Source: Lineus longissimus
Lineage: Eukaryota > Nemertea > Pilidiophora > Heteronemertea > Lineidae
Reading direction: 5' to 3'
Assembly: GCF_910592395.1 (NCBI RefSeq)
Contig: NC_088309.1
Coordinates: forward strand, 9,674,501 to 9,738,500
DNA length: 64,000 nucleotides
How positions within the stretch are numbered: position 1 is the first letter of the stretch; each line of letters begins with the position of its first letter. A program made the translations under genes and the position numbers. The notes beneath the pieces are model-generated. The model had not been told where the DNA came from and did no database searches. It saw only the letters and a program-made list of their open reading frames with translations. Shown one piece after another: positions 1-12,270 of the stretch.

Positions 1-660
1 AGTCATCAATGTTAATTTTTTTTCAAACTCTAGTTTGTTGTAAGCTCTAGGATTTGAACACTGAGTTATAATAGTCATCAATGTTAATTTTTTTTCAAAC
101 TCTAGTTTGTTGTAAGCTCCAGGAGTTGAAGCACTGAGTTATAATAGTCATCAATGTTAATTTTTTTTCAAACTCTAGTTTGTTGTAAGCTCTAGGATTT
201 GAACACTGAGTTATAATAGTCATCAATGTTAATTTTTTTTCAAACTCTAGTTTGTTGTAAGCTCTAGGATTTGAACACTGAGTTATAATAGTCATCAATG
301 TTAATTTTTTTTCAAACTCTAGTTTGTTGTAAGCTCTAGGATTTGAACACTGAGTTATAATAGTCATCAATGTTAATTTTTTTTCAAACTCTAGTTTGTT
401 GTAAGCTCCAGGAGTTGAAGCACTGAGTTATAATAGTCATCAATGTTAATTTTTTTTCAAACTCTAGTTTGTTGTAAGCTCTAGGATTTGAACACTGAGT
501 TATAATAGTCATCAATGTTAATTTTTTTTCAAACTCTAGTTTGTTGTAAGCTCCAGGAGTTGAAGCACTGAGTTATAATAGTCATCAATGTTAATTTTTT
601 TTCAAACTCTAGTTTGTTGTAAGCTCTAGGATTTGAAGCACTCAGTTATAATAGTCATCA
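1..660. repeat. 72/73-bp intronic tandem repeat array
   Basis: About nine head-to-tail copies begin near 1, 73, 146, 218, 290, 362, 435, 507 and 580. Each contains AGTCATCAATGTTAA, a run of eight T, and CTCTAGTTTGTTGTAAGC. Two variants alternate: a 72-bp form with GATTTGAACACTG and a 73-bp form with GAGTTGAAGCACTG. A tenth partial copy from about 652 passes into the pyrimidine tract and AG acceptor of the coding exon at 689, so the array probably grew from the 3' end of this intron. It continues off the left edge. Confidence 0.95.
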
Positions 661-688
661 ACGTTAATTTTTTCTTCTCTTTTTCCAG

Positions 689-3600
689 GAGCAATGCCGG
701 CTTCTGGAAGGAAAGGCTGCTGCTGAGGAGAGCCGGGCCGAAGCCTTCGGAACTGAGCTAGACACGGTCAAAGCCCAGCTAGTCGTCACGAGAGAAACTG
801 CTGATCAGCACAAGGAAGACAAGCAAAATCTTTTTGCAGGTAAATGTCGTGCTTGCTATAAGTGGTAAATTTCAACAGAAAATGAATACCTTAAAGAAAA
901 GCTTTGTTGTCCGACGATCATGTTATGATCTGAAATTAATTATTTCTTTCCTGCTCAGAACTCCAGGAAATGTGCCAGAAACTTGAAGACAAGGAAGCCC
1001 TGATCAGCCATCTGCAGGCCAAGTGTGATCTCCAGGTCGAGAGAATCCAGCGCGAAATGGAGCAGGAGAAACGCAGCATCCACTGCGACCGAGAATCGGT
1101 CGAGATGCATCTCCTGCGGGTGCGAGAAGAGAACGATGACCTGAAGGAGACCGTGCGGCAGCGTGAGATTCAGGTCTTAGCAAACGAGAAGGCGATACAA
1201 GATCTCGAATGTGAAATGAAGGCACGACAAGAGCTGGAGGTGAGGCAGCAGCAGCTGCAGTCTGAGCTGCATGATTCCAAGATGCTGATGGGTCATATGA
1301 AAACTGAGACGGTATCTCAGAAGGAGACCATCAAACAGCTACAGGTAGGAGGCTCATTGATTCGAAAATAAGGCTTACTACCCTTATGGTACCGAAGACC
1401 TTTATTCTCTTCTTTAGATTTGCTTGTTGAAGTGCTTTGAAGGGCTACGGACATGATCTGAAGATCTGGCAGAAACATAATGTCAGCAATGGTGGCACTC
1501 ATTCTACACTTGTTGTAAATATAAATTTCAGTTTAATTTATCAATTTATTCCATTTTATGTATTAGAATTAAGAGTGCTTTCCTAAAGAACCAAGTACCT
1601 CAACCTGACTTCCTTGCCATTGACTTTTCAGGAAAACATGGATAAGCTAAAGGAGCACAATGCCTCACTGAGAGAGAAGCTTCATGAGCAGCAAGACCGG
1701 CTTCACGGTGATGTGGCAGAGCTCAAGCAGGTCTATCATGATAATCATTCCAAGCTCGAGAAGGATAAGAACGACTACAAGGACAAACTCAATAAGGTAT
1801 CTATCATTCCACTCTGTCTCAACCACCCAGCAACACATCCCTAGGCGGACTTCCCCATCAAGAGTTCTTGGGGCCCTCCCCTTGTGGAATTCTCTGCTTG
1901 AATTCACAAGATTGAGTTTTCCACTGAGGCTTATAGTGTAACCTGTGTGAGCGATAGCCCTCCAACTGCAGCTGCAGGCAGAATATGTGGACCATTGCTA
2001 TTTCCAAATGGAAATTGAATCGAAATGCTACGAGTTCTAATGCCCAGGGGCATACTAAAGAAGAAAGTAATGGGCTGGCCGTCTTTGAAGTCATCTTCCT
2101 GATGTCATGACACATCCATTGATTCTAATCAGAATGTGTACCCTTCACATGCACAAATGTTGTTAAAGGTCTTATACCTTACTCTACCAAATACTTGGCT
2201 ATCTTATTTCCAGACTACTGCCAATCTGAAAGCTGCTGAAGTTGCGCTGAGCAATGCTGCCGAGGCCAAAGAACAGCTTGCCAATAGTAACAAGACATTG
2301 GAAAAGACAGCGGAGATGCTCAAGACGCAACTTCATGAGGAGATCACGAATCGTAAACTTGCCGAACAGAAGATTGAGACAGTGAGGCTACAGCTTGATG
2401 ACACCAAAAATAAATCGGTGAGTTTCATTTTTGTAAAATTCAATAGTTTATCGTTAGCTCTTTAGTTTTGATGAACCTGGAAATAAATCTCGACGTTTCA
2501 TGCCGTTTGTAAAATAGGATAGTCTGCTGTAAACTACTGTATACCTTGAAGTATTCGCAGCCATTATAATAGCACTTTGATTTATATTGACCAATGCACT
2601 GGTACTTTTATTGTTTTTATTAATCTTTTTAATCTTGTTCTTATTAATCTTTTCAGACCATTTTCGATGACAAGGTCGGCTTCCTTCAAGGTCAGTTGGC
2701 CAAGGCCGAGACTGAGTTGGCGATGACGCGAGAAAAGATGAAGAAGGTCATGGATGACATGAACGATCTTGAAGCTACGCTGTTTGCTCAGGAGGCGCGG
2801 GCCCAGACCCTGCAGGAACAGGTTCTGGCACTAGAGGTGAGTTTGACATTTCTGTTCCCCCTGAATTTCTGAATTGAAAATGAGTAGATATATCCCAGAA
2901 TGATGAAGTTACCCTTCAGTGCAAAACCTGTAGAAGTGTTTAGCACTGTAAATTGTTTTGTGCTGTGCTCTTAACAATTTGTTTAGATTCATTGATCGAA
3001 ATATCACCCGCACAACTGTCACAATCAGCTGTGGAACTCTCTGACTTGGCGATTCACCTTTTATATGGAGGGAGTCAGTAGCTAGAGGTCTTAAATCAGA
3101 GACATAGGAAGGAACATATCCAAGTTGAAATTCCTTGTGCTCCATGTTTGTCTTTTCTTAACAACTCTGCCTTTGTTTAGACCGAGAACAACAGCCTACA
3201 TCACCAACTTGAGGCCAAGAAGATCCAGCAGCAAGGCAAGAATAGGCGGGCTTCTTTAGAACTCAAGCAGCAACTGTAAGTCTTGTTCTGTTCCCTCAAC
3301 TCTTGCCACTGATTTGAGGTGCGGGTTCTTTCGTTTCATCAGTTTACTCTAGCTGAGGCATCATGCAGTTTAGAAGTCATTGCGGTGTCAAATAAGCAAT
3401 GTACAATGGCCTACATACAATACTATTGTTTTTCCAGCCTTTTAGCATCAGTCACAGAGACCTGCAGATTAGGGCCTACTTTGAACATAGGTCTTCAAGT
3501 ATTACTAGAAATCAAAGGTTAAGAAATACATGTGAGCTGCTTCTTAACATTGCTCAGAACACTTTTAGATGTTGAAGCAATCTAAACCAGACTTCCTTGG

Positions 3601-6600
3601 AAATGGAAATAGCTATTATGAAAAAAGGTAATTGTACTCATTTACTCGCTTGTGATATTTACTATTCATGTTATACCTTTCCAATTCCAGTGAGAATTTC
3701 GAGAAGGACCGCGCCAAGTATAACCAGCAGTCGCAGCAGCTGTGCCACGACTTGGAGAAGGCGCGGCAGCAGATCAGCGACAAGAACAAGGAGAACCTCC
3801 GTCTGAACGAGGAACTCCTCCAGACGGAGGAGAAGTATCGTGACACGAGCGGCCAGTTGAAGCAGGTTCAGGACTCGAATAAACTCGAAGGTTCTCTCCA
3901 GAATAAACTCAATGCCAAGTAAGTGGAGATGAGGAGATTTGTAGGGGCTTTTGATGGAGTTGGCCTATGTAATTCATATCAATTTGTATATCAGTCTGTC
4001 AGTTGTTGAAATTTATATTCATACATATTTACACAATTGGAAATTTTCAGATTCAAGTTCAATTTTCAAATTTCAAATTTTTTAACACATGTATTTTGCC
4101 TTTAAAGAGTAGAATACATTTTGATATACACTAATCGTTGGTTTATGACTTCAGCTTACACTTTCTTTGCTTTCAGAGTTCATGAGTTGGAGACGGAGAA
4201 TGCTGCCCTTCGTGCTACCCTAGCGCAGCTAACTAACGGCGACGACATTGATACAAGGTATAAAATTCATTTGGTCATGTCTGAACACTGATGATAACAT
4301 CGAATTCCTAGAATAGACTGTGGATGGTTACGCACGAGTCAAAGAAAGAAAACACATTGTTTTGTTGGCGGAGTGTGTTGGCTTCTAAAGTTGATTACAT
4401 GTGACTGAGAAACAGAGTCGGTTTTCTCAAACTAATTCAAATTCAATACCATTTAAAGATTTGTCTTAAGAACATCTGTATAATCCTGTAGTAGATATCC
4501 TCAATCAAGTTTGTAACATGCAACTAGATTTGAAAAGATGCTATACCATGGTTAGTAAAAACGTGTGTTTTGACATTTTATTCAGGAGTATCGTAGAAAA
4601 TTATAAGATGACGTAAGCATCCAAATATGTTGAACTTCTGGTGAAGGGCTATAAAGCTTCTGAATCTTTGATCAGTAATATTTGCAATCTTTGCAAAATG
4701 GTTTTAACTAAGGGATCACGTTCTTTAGCATGCTTAACACCTATGGCTTTGGCTCTCTTTAAGTAATATTGGATTCATTCTCCTTTTCTGTCAATTGAAT
4801 TTGGTGGGTGGAATTCATTACAAGTCGTACCTCTGACTGGGTCTGGCTTTATAACAGGATCATGACGAAGCTATTTTAGACATTGGTTTACCTTGTTCAC
4901 TCTTTCCCTATTTTGAATGGAAATTGGGCCGTAAACTAAAACACCATGTCGGAGAAATTCATGAAGCTTTTCCAAGGGAGAGTTGCTAGTACGTAGTTTA
5001 TGTCTGTTGTAATTTTTTCGGGACAATTTCTTGTGTCTCAACAGATGTTGCCACTGGCCTTATTACATGTACTTGGCTGGCTTTGGTCCCAAGAAACCAA
5101 AGCTGTCAGATTCTATCATGACCTCCGCTGCTTTGTAAGGAGGGCTCCCTGTCGTTGTGTTGTCAGGTCATGTCACATCATTAACTTCTACAACAGCATC
5201 TACATGTATACTCAAAGTCAAGGTTTTTTTGTAAGCCCCAGATGTGCACAACATATGCGACATTAGATTTTGTTTATTCCAATGTACTCTGGGGAAATGG
5301 ATATAGTCATACAAGCGTTGCACTCAGTGTTGTCAATTGCAGGCATGAGTTGAATGCAACATTAGGTTTTGTTTAATCCAATGTACTCTGGGGAAATGGA
5401 TATAGTCTTACAAGCGTTGCACTCAGTGTTGTCAATTGCAGGCATGAGTTGAATGCAACATTAGGTTTTGTTTATTCCTATGTACTCTGGGGAAATGGAT
5501 ATAGTCTTACAAGCGTTGCACTCAGTGTTGTCAATTTCAGGCATGAGTTGAATCGCATGGTGCAAGACTTGAATGCCCAGTTGATGGAACGTTTAGAGGC
5601 CCAGAGGAACACTGAGAAGGAAGCACAGCAGCGGGAGGAGAAATATGCAAAGGACAACAAGTCAAAGGTGAGGAAATTGTCCAGTGTCTTTCCGATGAGG
5701 CTGTTTAGTTAGCCGCCATCTAGTTAGATATAGGGTACAAACTGCTTTCCCCCAGGCGTCTGATATCAGAGGGTAGAGAGAGGAGTTTAGCAAATATCCG
5801 TCGGGGGGAAAAAATCAATTGATTTAGCTCTCCAAGTTCAGAGACTTTGAAGAAGAATGCTAGATTTGGCCAAGATTTCTGCTTGGCCTTAATAGTCAGT
5901 GTTACATGAGCAAGTTGATAATGAAGTTTTTCTTGTTGCAGCTGTATGACCTTGAGTCGCAGTTGAACACTGAGAAAGCCATGCACATTATCACCAAGAA
6001 TCAGCTGACAGCTGTTGAGGATGACAATCAAAAACTCAGGAATCGACTCATACAGGCCAAGAAGAACATGGGTGCTGCTGAGAGGTGAGTCAGTCCGTTT
6101 GAAATGCTGCAGTTTTAAAGTCAGTGTCAGTATTAAAGTCAAACGGAGAGTTGTGTGAGTTTTCAAGTTGATAGACTGACAAAGATTTTCTAAAAAGCTT
6201 GTGTTGTTGACAATATGCTTGTTACCAAAATTATTACTTCTCTGCTTGTAATATCTTGGCTTGAATTTCTTCAACCTTATTTCCATCTTTTGACGCAGTG
6301 TCAGTTGGGACCTAAACTATACACCTTTCCAGTAATGGGGTGCTGAGTGTCCGAAATAGTGATGTCGTAAGGGGAAACTTAAGGCCTTATGGTGGAGGGA
6401 CAAAGGAGATAGTCATGGTTGACCAACACACTTGAATGCCTTTAGTGACGGACAAGGGGGAAAAAGTTAGTTCCAATGCAAGCCACCAATTTCGGGAAGC
6501 ATGTATTGTAAATCTGCTTGCCTCTATCTCACAGTCGTCATAACATTTCTTTCTGTCTTCCAGAGCCAAGCACATGTCCAGAATGGAAGAAATCAACGAA

Positions 6601-6819
6601 CTCATAGCACGGTCTCAATCTCGTGCCCAGGCAATGTTGGCCACGGGATGTATGGATGATCATGCATTTAGCCCACGGGATTTCGGGCGCTCGTTGACGC
6701 CACATTCGAATATTCATTCGCCCGTGCCTAATTCTGACGCTAGTGACTCGTTAAGTCTCAGCGCTGGGTTACTTCATATGAATGCGACAAACAATAATTC
6801 AGTCTTCCGTCCCATTTAG
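689..6819 (+). CDS. Long coiled-coil protein, 3' part (possibly ANKRD26-related)
   Basis: The 5' part lies outside the window. Exons that splice in frame are 689-839, 959-1344, 1632-1796, 2214-2417, 2657-2836, 3181-3275, 3691-3918, 4177-4257, 5541-5667, 5942-6084 and 6564-6819 (TAG). Each is bounded by AG and GT. The product is almost entirely heptad-type coiled coil rich in Glu, Gln, Lys and Leu, followed by a Ser/Asn-rich tail of about 70 residues ending in NNSVFRPI. The spacing of a LNAQL segment and a later DLESQL segment recalls the C-terminal coiled coil of ANKRD26-like proteins. That is a weak family hint, because coiled coils converge. A structural or cytoskeletal/centrosomal scaffold role would be inference only. 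The coding call is strong; the family is uncertain. Confidence 0.85.
5258..5550 (+). repeat. Triplicated 99-bp unit carrying a 3' splice site
   Basis: Three copies of a 99-bp unit each end in a pyrimidine-rich AG followed by GCATGAGTTGAAT, the start of the coiled-coil exon. Possible exon starts fall at 5343, 5442 and 5541, exactly 99 bp apart. The last is the ordinary acceptor. Starting at 5442 adds 33 in-frame codons with no stop, whereas 5343 meets a TAA (GTTTAATCC, where the next copy has GTTTATTCC). Confidence 0.9.
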
Positions 6820-7010
6820 ATTTCGCCCATCATTATGTCACACTCTTTACATTATTTATTCAGGCATTTTCACATGAAGCCAAAAGACATTTTTCACTCT
6901 GCGGATTTTTAGACTTTATTTGGAATTGTAGATATTGTTAATCTATTTATAGCAAATTTGGGATAATATTTATTTGATCATGTTAATAAAATCTTTGTAA
7001 TTATAATCTG
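6820..7010 (+). other. 3' UTR and poly(A) signal of the coiled-coil gene
   Basis: An AT-rich stretch follows the stop codon. AATAAA lies at 6985-6990, about 165 bp past the stop, and is followed by T- and GT-rich sequence as expected of a cleavage region. Confidence 0.75.
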
Positions 7011-8220
7011 GTGCCCTTTTCGTGAATGTAAGTGGAGAAATTTGCAATGTTGTTGCAATGGAAATCTGTCTTGGATTCCAGGATCACCACTGAGTAATGA
7101 TGACATTTGTTGCTACCATACGTACTAGACAATAAAAATGGACAGTAGAATGTGGGCGTTACATCAGGGCAACACCTCTGACGTACAGAGAACTTTCAAG
7201 CTCTGGCACTGGTTCATCTTGCACTGTGCACAGGGTCTCTATCTGATGCGATGTCATTATTTTGTCTTCCATGCCACATGTTTGCCGATAATTAAAAGCA
7301 AGAGACAGGTGTTAATAATATATAGTACATTTCGTTTTTGGCATTTCACATGTGCTGTTTTCATTTCAGAAGTGGCCACTGAGCCCTGGCAGTAGCAAAA
7401 ATAGTTATCAGACGTCTTCATTGAAAGATCTGTACCAACGCAGATGCCTGTAGTCTTCCTTGAACTGTAACTTCTGATATTTCGAGGTGTTGTTTCTACT
7501 GAAACTTCTTTTAAATGGGCCATTAGTCAGTTGAATTTAATTTTGCCGTCCTCAAAAACGAACATTTTTGTTCTGTCTTGTTAAGTATGTACAACCTTAA
7601 CTTATTCTAATTTATTCTAATTTATTCATACTTTATCTTGAAGGGTTTCGTTAAATTCCTTTCGAATTTTTGGCATCTTTCAAAATCTTAGATGCCAATA
7701 GGGCTGTTATAACCACCAGATGGTTTTAGATTCTGGTTAATTTTTGAAAGCACCTTTCGTGTATAAATAAGTGGATGCAATAGAGGATGCCAGGACTTAG
7801 TTTGATTGTACATGTATATTGTTTTGTCCTTCTTACTGAGTCACTGTAAACCTAACTTTAACTCGTGGGTACTTGCATGACCTATTTTGAAATTTTGTTT
7901 CTATCATTGTTACATTTAAATAAACTCAGTGTATACATTTAACTTCATTTTATAAGTTCTAGGTATATTACCGACATTTTAACTTTTTTTCATACTCATC
8001 TTGCCAAAATATTACTAATCAAATTCATATATAGTTAGATATTCTATCAATTTGTAAAAATGCATTTTATACTATTTGTACAAAGAAAAAATGAATGACC
8101 ACCTATGTACATTTTTGTGGCAGTAAACCTGTATTTATATGAAGTATTATAATTTTGACTTGCCATATTTGTCTTTTGTGGAGTATCTCCTCTCTTTATA
8201 CCCTTCAACATGGTACTGTA
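7011..8220. other. Intergenic, no gene seen
   Basis: AT-rich unique-looking DNA. Open frames here are short and lack splice-consistent or family-like content. I see no RNA gene or repeat. Confidence 0.6.
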
Positions 8221-8221
8221 T

Positions 8222-11200
8222 ACTGAATCGGCCCTGGCAACGCTGCAGTCTTGCCAACACGTTGAGGAAGATCAGGCAGTCAAATCCAGATCGAAGCAGA
8301 TCTGGCAGTTCCACTGTCTATCCAACACGTTGAGAGGGGTGAGACAGTCACAACCAGACCAAATCGAACCTTGCCAACATGTTGAGAGAGATGAGACAGT
8401 CACACCCAGACCGAATCGAACCTTGCCAACATGTTGAGAGAGATGAGACAGTCACAACCACTCCGAATTGGACCTGGCAGTTCCATCATCTTTCCAACAA
8501 CTTGGTGAGAACGATGAGACAGTCACAACCAGACCGAATCGAACCTTGCCAACATGTTGAGAGAGGTGAGACAGTCACAACCAGACCATAACAGACCTGG
8601 CAGTTCCATTATCTTGCCATCAACATGGTGAGAGAGATGAGACAGTCACAACCACTCCGAATTGGACCTTCCCAACATGTTGAGGAAGATAAGACAGTCA
8701 CAACCAGACCGAATCGAACATTGCCAACATGTTGAGAGAGATGAGACAGTCACAACCAGACCAAAACGGACCTGGCAGTTCCATCATCTTGCCAACAACA
8801 TGGTGAGAGAGATGAGACGGTCACAACCAGGCCGATTCGAACCTTGCCAACATGTTGAGAGATTAGAAGGTCACAACCAGACCAAAACGGACCTGGCAGT
8901 TCTATCATCCTGCCAACAACATGGTGAGAGAGATGAGACAGTCACAACCAGGACGAAATGGACCTGGCAGTTCCATCATCTTGCCAACAACTTGGTGAGA
9001 GAGATGAGGCGGTCAAAATCATACCAAAACTGACCTGGCAGTTCCATCATCTTGCCAACAACATGGTGAGAGAGATGAGACGGTCACAACCAGGCCGAAA
9101 TGGACCTGGCAGTTCCATCATAACATGGTGAGAGGGATGAGACGGTCACAATCAGACCGCAACGGACCTGGCAGTTCCATTATCTTGCTAACAACATGGT
9201 GAGAGAGATGAGACAGTCACAACCACTCGGAATTAGACCTGGCAGTTTCATCATCTTGCCAACATCATAGTGCGAGAGATGAGACAGTCAAAACCAGACC
9301 GAAGCTGGCCTGCGAGTTCGATCGTCTTGCAAACAGTATGGTGAGAGAGATGAGACAGTCACAACCAGGCCGAAATGGACCTGGCAGTTCTATTATCTTG
9401 CCAACAACATGGTGAGAGGGATGAGACAGTCACAACAAGACCAAATCAGACCTGGCATCTCCACTATCTTGGCATACGTTGTGAGAGACAGTCACAGCCA
9501 GACTGACTGGATCGGACCTGACAGCTCCCGGTCTTCCCAACACATTAAGAGTGATGAGGCAGCCGCAACCAGATCACATTGGACATGGCAGCAATACAGT
9601 CTTGCTAACACGTTGTGAGAATATGAGAAAGTAAAACCTTGCCTGAATCGGATCTGGTAGCGCCACCATCCTATGTCAACACGTTGAGAGAGATGAGACG
9701 GTCAAAACCTGACATGCCGACTTTCCGGCGATGTACGTCAATCCTAAAGTCTCCTTTCACGAATGATGGATATACGCCAACGCCTGTAGATCGGCATACA
9801 ACCTGACTGAATCGGACCAGACAGCTCCACAGTCTTTCCAACATGTTGAGAGAGATGAGTCGGTCACAAACAGGCCGAATCAGACATGGCGGCTCCACCA
9901 TCTTGCCAACATGTTGAGGAAGATAAGACAGTCACAGCCAGACCGAATCGAACCTTGCCAACATGTTGAGAGGGGTGAGACAGTCACAACCAGACCAAAA
10001 CGGACCTGGCAGTTCCATCATCTTGCCAACAACATGGTGAGATGAGACGGTCACAACGAGACCGGATCGAACCTCGCCAACATGTTGAGAGAGATCAGGC
10101 AGTCAAATCAAGAGCAAAGCAGATTTGGCAGCTCCACTGTCTGTCCAACAACACATTGAGAGGGGTGAGACAGTCACAACCAGACCAAATCGGACCTTGC
10201 AGTTCCATCATCTTCCCAACATGTTGAGGAAGATAAGACAGTCACAACCAGACCAAAACGGACCTGGCTGTTCCATCATATTGCCAACAACATGATGAGA
10301 TGAGACGGTCACAACGAGACCGAATCGAACCTTGCCAACATGTTGAGAGAGATGAGACAGTCACAACCAGACCAAAACGGACCTGGCAATTCCATCATCT
10401 TGCCAACATGGTGAGATGAAACGGTCACAACGAGACCGAATCGAACCTTGCCAACATGTTGAGAGAGATGAGACAGTCACAACCAAATCGAATTGGGGCA
10501 GGTAGCTCTACCATCTTGCCAACGCGTTGAGAAAGACGAGCCAGTCCGACCAGGCCTAATTGGACCTGGCATCTCCAGCATCTTTCCATGTTCAGAGAGA
10601 CTGCCACCTCAACCAAATTGACTGGGACCTCACACCACTATCTTGCCAACACGTTGAGAGAAAAGAGAGAGAGTCACAGCTTGAATGAATCAGCCCTGGC
10701 ACTGTCACACAGTCTTGCGAAAACGTTGAGAGAGATGAGACAGTCACAGCGCGACCGAATTCGACCTGGCAGCTCAACCATCTTGCGAACCCGTTGAGAG
10801 AGATGGTCACAAATTGACTGAATAGGACCAGACCGCTCCACAGTCTTGCCAATATGCTTGGCAGCTCCACTATCTTGGCATACGTTGAAAGAGACAGTCA
10901 CAATCAGGCCAATTGGGACCTGGCAGCTCCACGATCTTGCCATTGCGTTGAGAGAGATGAGACAGTCACAACTTGACCGTACGGCCCTGGTAGCTCCACA
11001 GTCTTGCCAACACGTTAAGAGAGGACCGCCACAACCAGATCGAATTGGAGCTGGCAGTGCCACACAGTCTTGACAACACATTGAGAGAGATGAGATAGTC
11101 ACAACCTGAATAAATCAGCTCTGGCAGCTTCATAGTCTTGCCAACACGTTGAGAGAGATGAGACCGCTACAACCAGATCGAATTGGAAGTTGTAGCTTGT

Positions 11201-11640
11201 GAACCATCTTTCGTGCATGTTGGGAGTGACAGTCACAACCAGAATGACTGGAACCGGGCAGCTGCACGATGTTGCCAACACTTTGAGGGAAAAGGGACAA
11301 TCACATCAAGGCCGAATCAGACCTGAACTTCACCATCGTATAGTACATTTAGTGAGACAATAACAACCAGACTGACTGCGACCTGGCAGCTCCACCATCT
11401 TGCCAGCACGTTGGGAGAGATGAGACAGTCACAACTTCACTGAATCGGACCTGGCACCTCTACAGTTTTTCAAGCACGTTAAGAGAGATGACACCGTCAC
11501 AACCAGACCGAAGCAGATTATCTTGCAATACGTTGAGAGAGATATTAAGGAAGTCACTATCATATCGAATTGGACCTGTCTAGCAAGTGAGACTTGAAAC
11601 TGTCACAACTTGACTAATCCTACCAATGACTGCGATAAGC
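8222..11640. repeat. Degenerate 50-75 bp minisatellite block (about 3.4 kb)
   Basis: Dozens of imperfect units. The core is CAACATGTTGAGAGAGATGA, then GACAGTCACAACCAGACC, then a GAATCG or AAACGG variant. Some units add CTGGCAGTTCCATCATCTTGC. CAACATGTTG is a 10-bp perfect palindrome in most units. Copies are most uniform at 8.3-10.5 kb and decay to the right, which suggests recent expansion on the left. All frames are broken and there is no coding signal. Confidence 0.92.
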
Positions 11641-12270
11641 TTATTTTTATCGTCTGCCAAATCTTGAAGACCAGTACTATAGAGCCTGACCAATGTCACA
11701 ACCTGGCCAATGTTTGGGAGGATATCTCAACCTGCCAATGACTGTGACAGGCCTATTACCGCTGTCTGCCAAATCTTCGTCATTGTCTGCCCAATCTTGA
11801 AGACCAAGTTGATGAAGCCTGACCAATGTCACAACTGGGTCAGTCTTTTGGACGATATCACACCCAACCAATGTCCGTGACAGGCCTATTGTCATTGTCT
11901 GCCCAATCTTGAAGATCAGGTTGATGAAGACTGACCAATGTCACATCCTGGCCAATCTTTGGGCGGATATCTCAGCCTACCAATGTCGGTGACAGGACTA
12001 TTGTCATTGTCCGCCCAACCTTGAAGACCAGGTTGATGAAGACTGACTAATGGCACAACCGGGCCAGTCTTTAGGAGGACATCTCAACTCACCAATGACT
12101 ATGATGCTTATTGCCACTGTCAGCTCAATCTTGAAGACCAGGTTGATGAAGACTGACCCATGTCACAACCAGGCCAGTCTTTTGGAGGATGTCTCAACCA
12201 ACCAATGACTGCCATAGGCCTATTGTCATTGCCTACCCAATCGATGAAATTTGCACTTGCATGTGACCAT
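11641..12270. repeat. About 112-bp tandem repeat, five copies
   Basis: GACCAATGTCACAACC-type starts occur at 11688, 11821, 11933, 12045 and 12155. Spacing is 112, 112 and 110 bp, with one 133-bp unit that carries a small internal duplication of TCTGCC(C/A)AATCTT. The unit also has GGAGGATATCTCAACC and CTTGAAGACCAGGTTGATGAAG. It adjoins the other minisatellite but is unrelated in sequence. Confidence 0.9.

Noticed and set aside
95-370. Minus-strand frame with a repeated 24-residue peptide
   Set aside because: It is the translation of a 72-bp intronic tandem repeat; 72 is a multiple of three, so the frame stays open by arithmetic.
4260-5260. Possible additional coiled-coil exon in the long intron
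   Set aside because: The flanking exons already join in phase (Arg codon split AG/G), and no coiled-coil-like frame with good splice sites is seen between them.
8139-11100. Many short open frames, or a CRISPR-like repeat array, in the 8-11 kb block
   Set aside because: Units are degenerate and contiguous with no unique spacers of constant length, in animal DNA. The frames are repeat translations.
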